DNA of 64,000 nucleotides. Source: Auxenochlorella pyrenoidosa (taxonomy: Eukaryota > Chlorophyta > Trebouxiophyceae > Chlorellales > Chlorellaceae). The translations under genes and the position numbers were made by a program. Position 1 is the first letter of the stretch; every line of letters begins with the position of its first letter. The stretch is taken from the NCBI GenBank assembly GCA_001430745.1, contig KQ481983.1, forward strand, positions 3,238,607 through 3,302,606, in the 5' to 3' direction. The notes under the pieces were generated by a model. It saw only the letters and a program-made list of their open reading frames with translations. It was not told the DNA's origin and ran no database searches. Below, in pieces: positions 62,686 to 64,000 of the stretch.

Positions 62686-64000
62686 TCACGCCTGCTCTGG
62701 CTGGCCACCACCAGCCTCGGCTGCTGCTCCTGCTGCCGCTGCTGCATCTTTGCTCCCATCGCCGCCGGTGTCCGGTCCCGCACCGCCCCCCGCCGCCGCA
62801 GCCGCAAGCGCTGCATCCTCTGCCTCGGACCGTGCAGAGGCCTGGGCGGCGGCTGCGCCGCCACCTGGCTTGACGGGGAACTGCTCCTCGTCGGCGCGCT
62901 GCCAGGTGTAGGCGCAGCACCACAGCCAGTTGGGGGCCACCACCTGCTTGCCCTGCACCAGAGCGGCAGGGCTGCCAAGTGTCTGAGTGTGCATGCCAGG
63001 CAGGGGAAGGGAGCCGCGAAGCACGCATTGCACCCTCTGGCCCACCTTGCTGCGCGCCCAGCGTGTCTTGTCCGTAATGTCTGTGGCCACAACATGGGTC
63101 ACGCGCTCCGTCGCTTCGCGCACACACTCGGCACCCAACTGCGGCACGGATCCACGGCGGGGGAAGGGAGGGCTTCATGCGGGCCAGGCAAAGGTGAAGG
63201 CAGACACCAGCTGGGCGTCCCGTTGAGTGCGGCCTGCAGCTCTTGAACACCCTCTCCTGCCCACGGCAACGCCAGCGCACGAGGGTGACCCCCACCCCGG
63301 CCCCTTGCCTTGGTGGCCAGCTGCCACAGCGGGTGCGCCGAGGGGTCGGCGCAGTCGAGCGGCATCACGCGGCTGAACAGCACGACGACCCCCGCCAGGA
63401 TGCCTTGCCGGGCAGCCCGCAGCAGCGGGCGCACGTCGGCAGCGCCGTGGTCGGCTGCAGCAGCAATGGGCGCAGGTGGTAGGCAGGCACGAGTAGTACC
63501 AGGTAGTACCAGGCCGCCCCTGTAGGGATCAGGTTGGCAGCTGCCGCCCACACCTGCACTTCTGCTTTGCGCGCGTCCAGCAGCAGCCAAAGCAGCGCGT
63601 GTCGATGGTGGCAGCAGCGGGCCTGCAGCCCCCTCCCAAGGTCCGGCCCACCCAGGGCGGCGCACCCTGCTCGTAAAACCGCTGCTGAACTTGCGACATG
63701 ACGCGCAGGCAGGTGGCCAGCGCGCCGCTGTCGCCCTTTTCGTCCACCTTGCGCTCCAGCAGGGACTGGCCCCTGCACGGCGAGGGCGTGGGTTGCGAGT
63801 CGGAGGCGCCCGGGCAAGCGCACCGGCGCCACAACTTGCATCCTGCTCCTTGCACGGAGCGCTGTGCACGGCCTGTGAGGGCAGCGTGCCGGGAGTGGAA
63901 CACTCATCATTCACTTGCGTGCATCGCGCGCCCATGCTCATACAGGCCCGGCTCCTCGACCCCACGCCCGCTCTTCCTGCTCGCGCAGGGCGCAGCCCGG
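62686..64000 (-). CDS. FCP1-like RNA polymerase II CTD phosphatase, BRCT part (5' end missing)
   Basis: FCP1 dephosphorylates the C-terminal domain of RNA polymerase II to recycle it. The visible exons are 64000-63944 (tentative, phase 2 end), 63772-63666, 63454-63309, 63138-63046 and 62952-62686; phase is kept. After GQSLLERKVDEKGDSGALAT comes the BRCT domain: ARQGILAGVVVLFSRVMPLD, HPLWQLATKLGAECV, VTHVVATDITDKTRWARSK and VVAPNWLWCCAYTWQRADEE followed by QFPV, which is characteristic of FCP1/CPL proteins. The catalytic DxDxT domain lies beyond the window. The tail is Ala/Gly-rich. The intron after 63309 uses a GC donor (AAG|GCAAGG). Confidence 0.88.

Overview
The window is nuclear DNA from a green alga, most likely a trebouxiophyte of the Chlorella type. 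It is very GC-rich and densely populated by intron-rich genes on both strands. Introns are short and exons small, and several genes have a TGTAA polyadenylation signal downstream. The products include plastid-targeted proteins, a photorespiratory phosphatase and ordinary eukaryotic housekeeping proteins (proteasome, CTD phosphatase, mitochondrial ribosomal protein). The genus is an inference. There are two runs of N (6410-7263 and 30099-31064). I saw no rRNA or tRNA gene, transposon or CRISPR array.

Layout, left to right. 1-1380 is the 3' part of an unrecognised acidic-tailed protein (+). 1818-2759 is a small unknown protein (-). 3370-5200 is a plastid phosphoglycolate phosphatase (-). 6071-6146 is a Cys-rich terminal exon beside the first gap (-). 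7313-14737 is a large secreted protein in 26 exons with two duplicated LamG-like units and a Cys-rich tail (-). 15826-17206 is a p34/AAGAB-like adaptin-binding protein (+), 17405-18406 a YidD-like membrane-insertion factor (-), 18590-21833 a MATE transporter (+), 22503-25813 a FAD-dependent fumarate reductase (-) and 26114-28545 a WD40 protein (+). 28948-29493 is a small unknown (-). 29864-35114 is an NVL/RIX7-type double AAA ATPase interrupted by the second gap (-).

The right half holds a poly-Q protein with a transit-like N-terminus (35600-36589, +), a glyoxalase/VOC protein (37160-38021, +), a TOM1/TOM3-like seven-helix membrane protein (38524-40746, +), a plastid single-pass membrane protein (41402-42339, -), a plastid SRPBCC protein (42533-44052, +) and a 19-exon copper amine oxidase ending in a peroxisomal SRL signal (44871-50717, -). 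These are followed by a hypothetical protein (50909-51490, +), mitochondrial ribosomal protein L3 (52178-54271, +), a CCCH zinc-finger protein (55436-58074, +), cytochrome b561 (58501-59944, -), proteasome subunit alpha-4 (60713-62502, +) and the 3' part of an FCP1-like CTD phosphatase (62686-64000, -).

The genes are independent transcription units, not operons, and many form divergent head-to-head pairs with 180-300 bases between start codons. All splice sites were placed by hand and checked by keeping reading phase across every junction. The strongest unusual signal is not a gene but a splicing habit: 15 of about 127 introns I modelled need a GC rather than GT donor. I found no convincing undescribed multi-gene system. 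The best leads are the GC-AG introns, the secreted LamG-duplication protein, and an altered cofactor motif in the copper amine oxidase.
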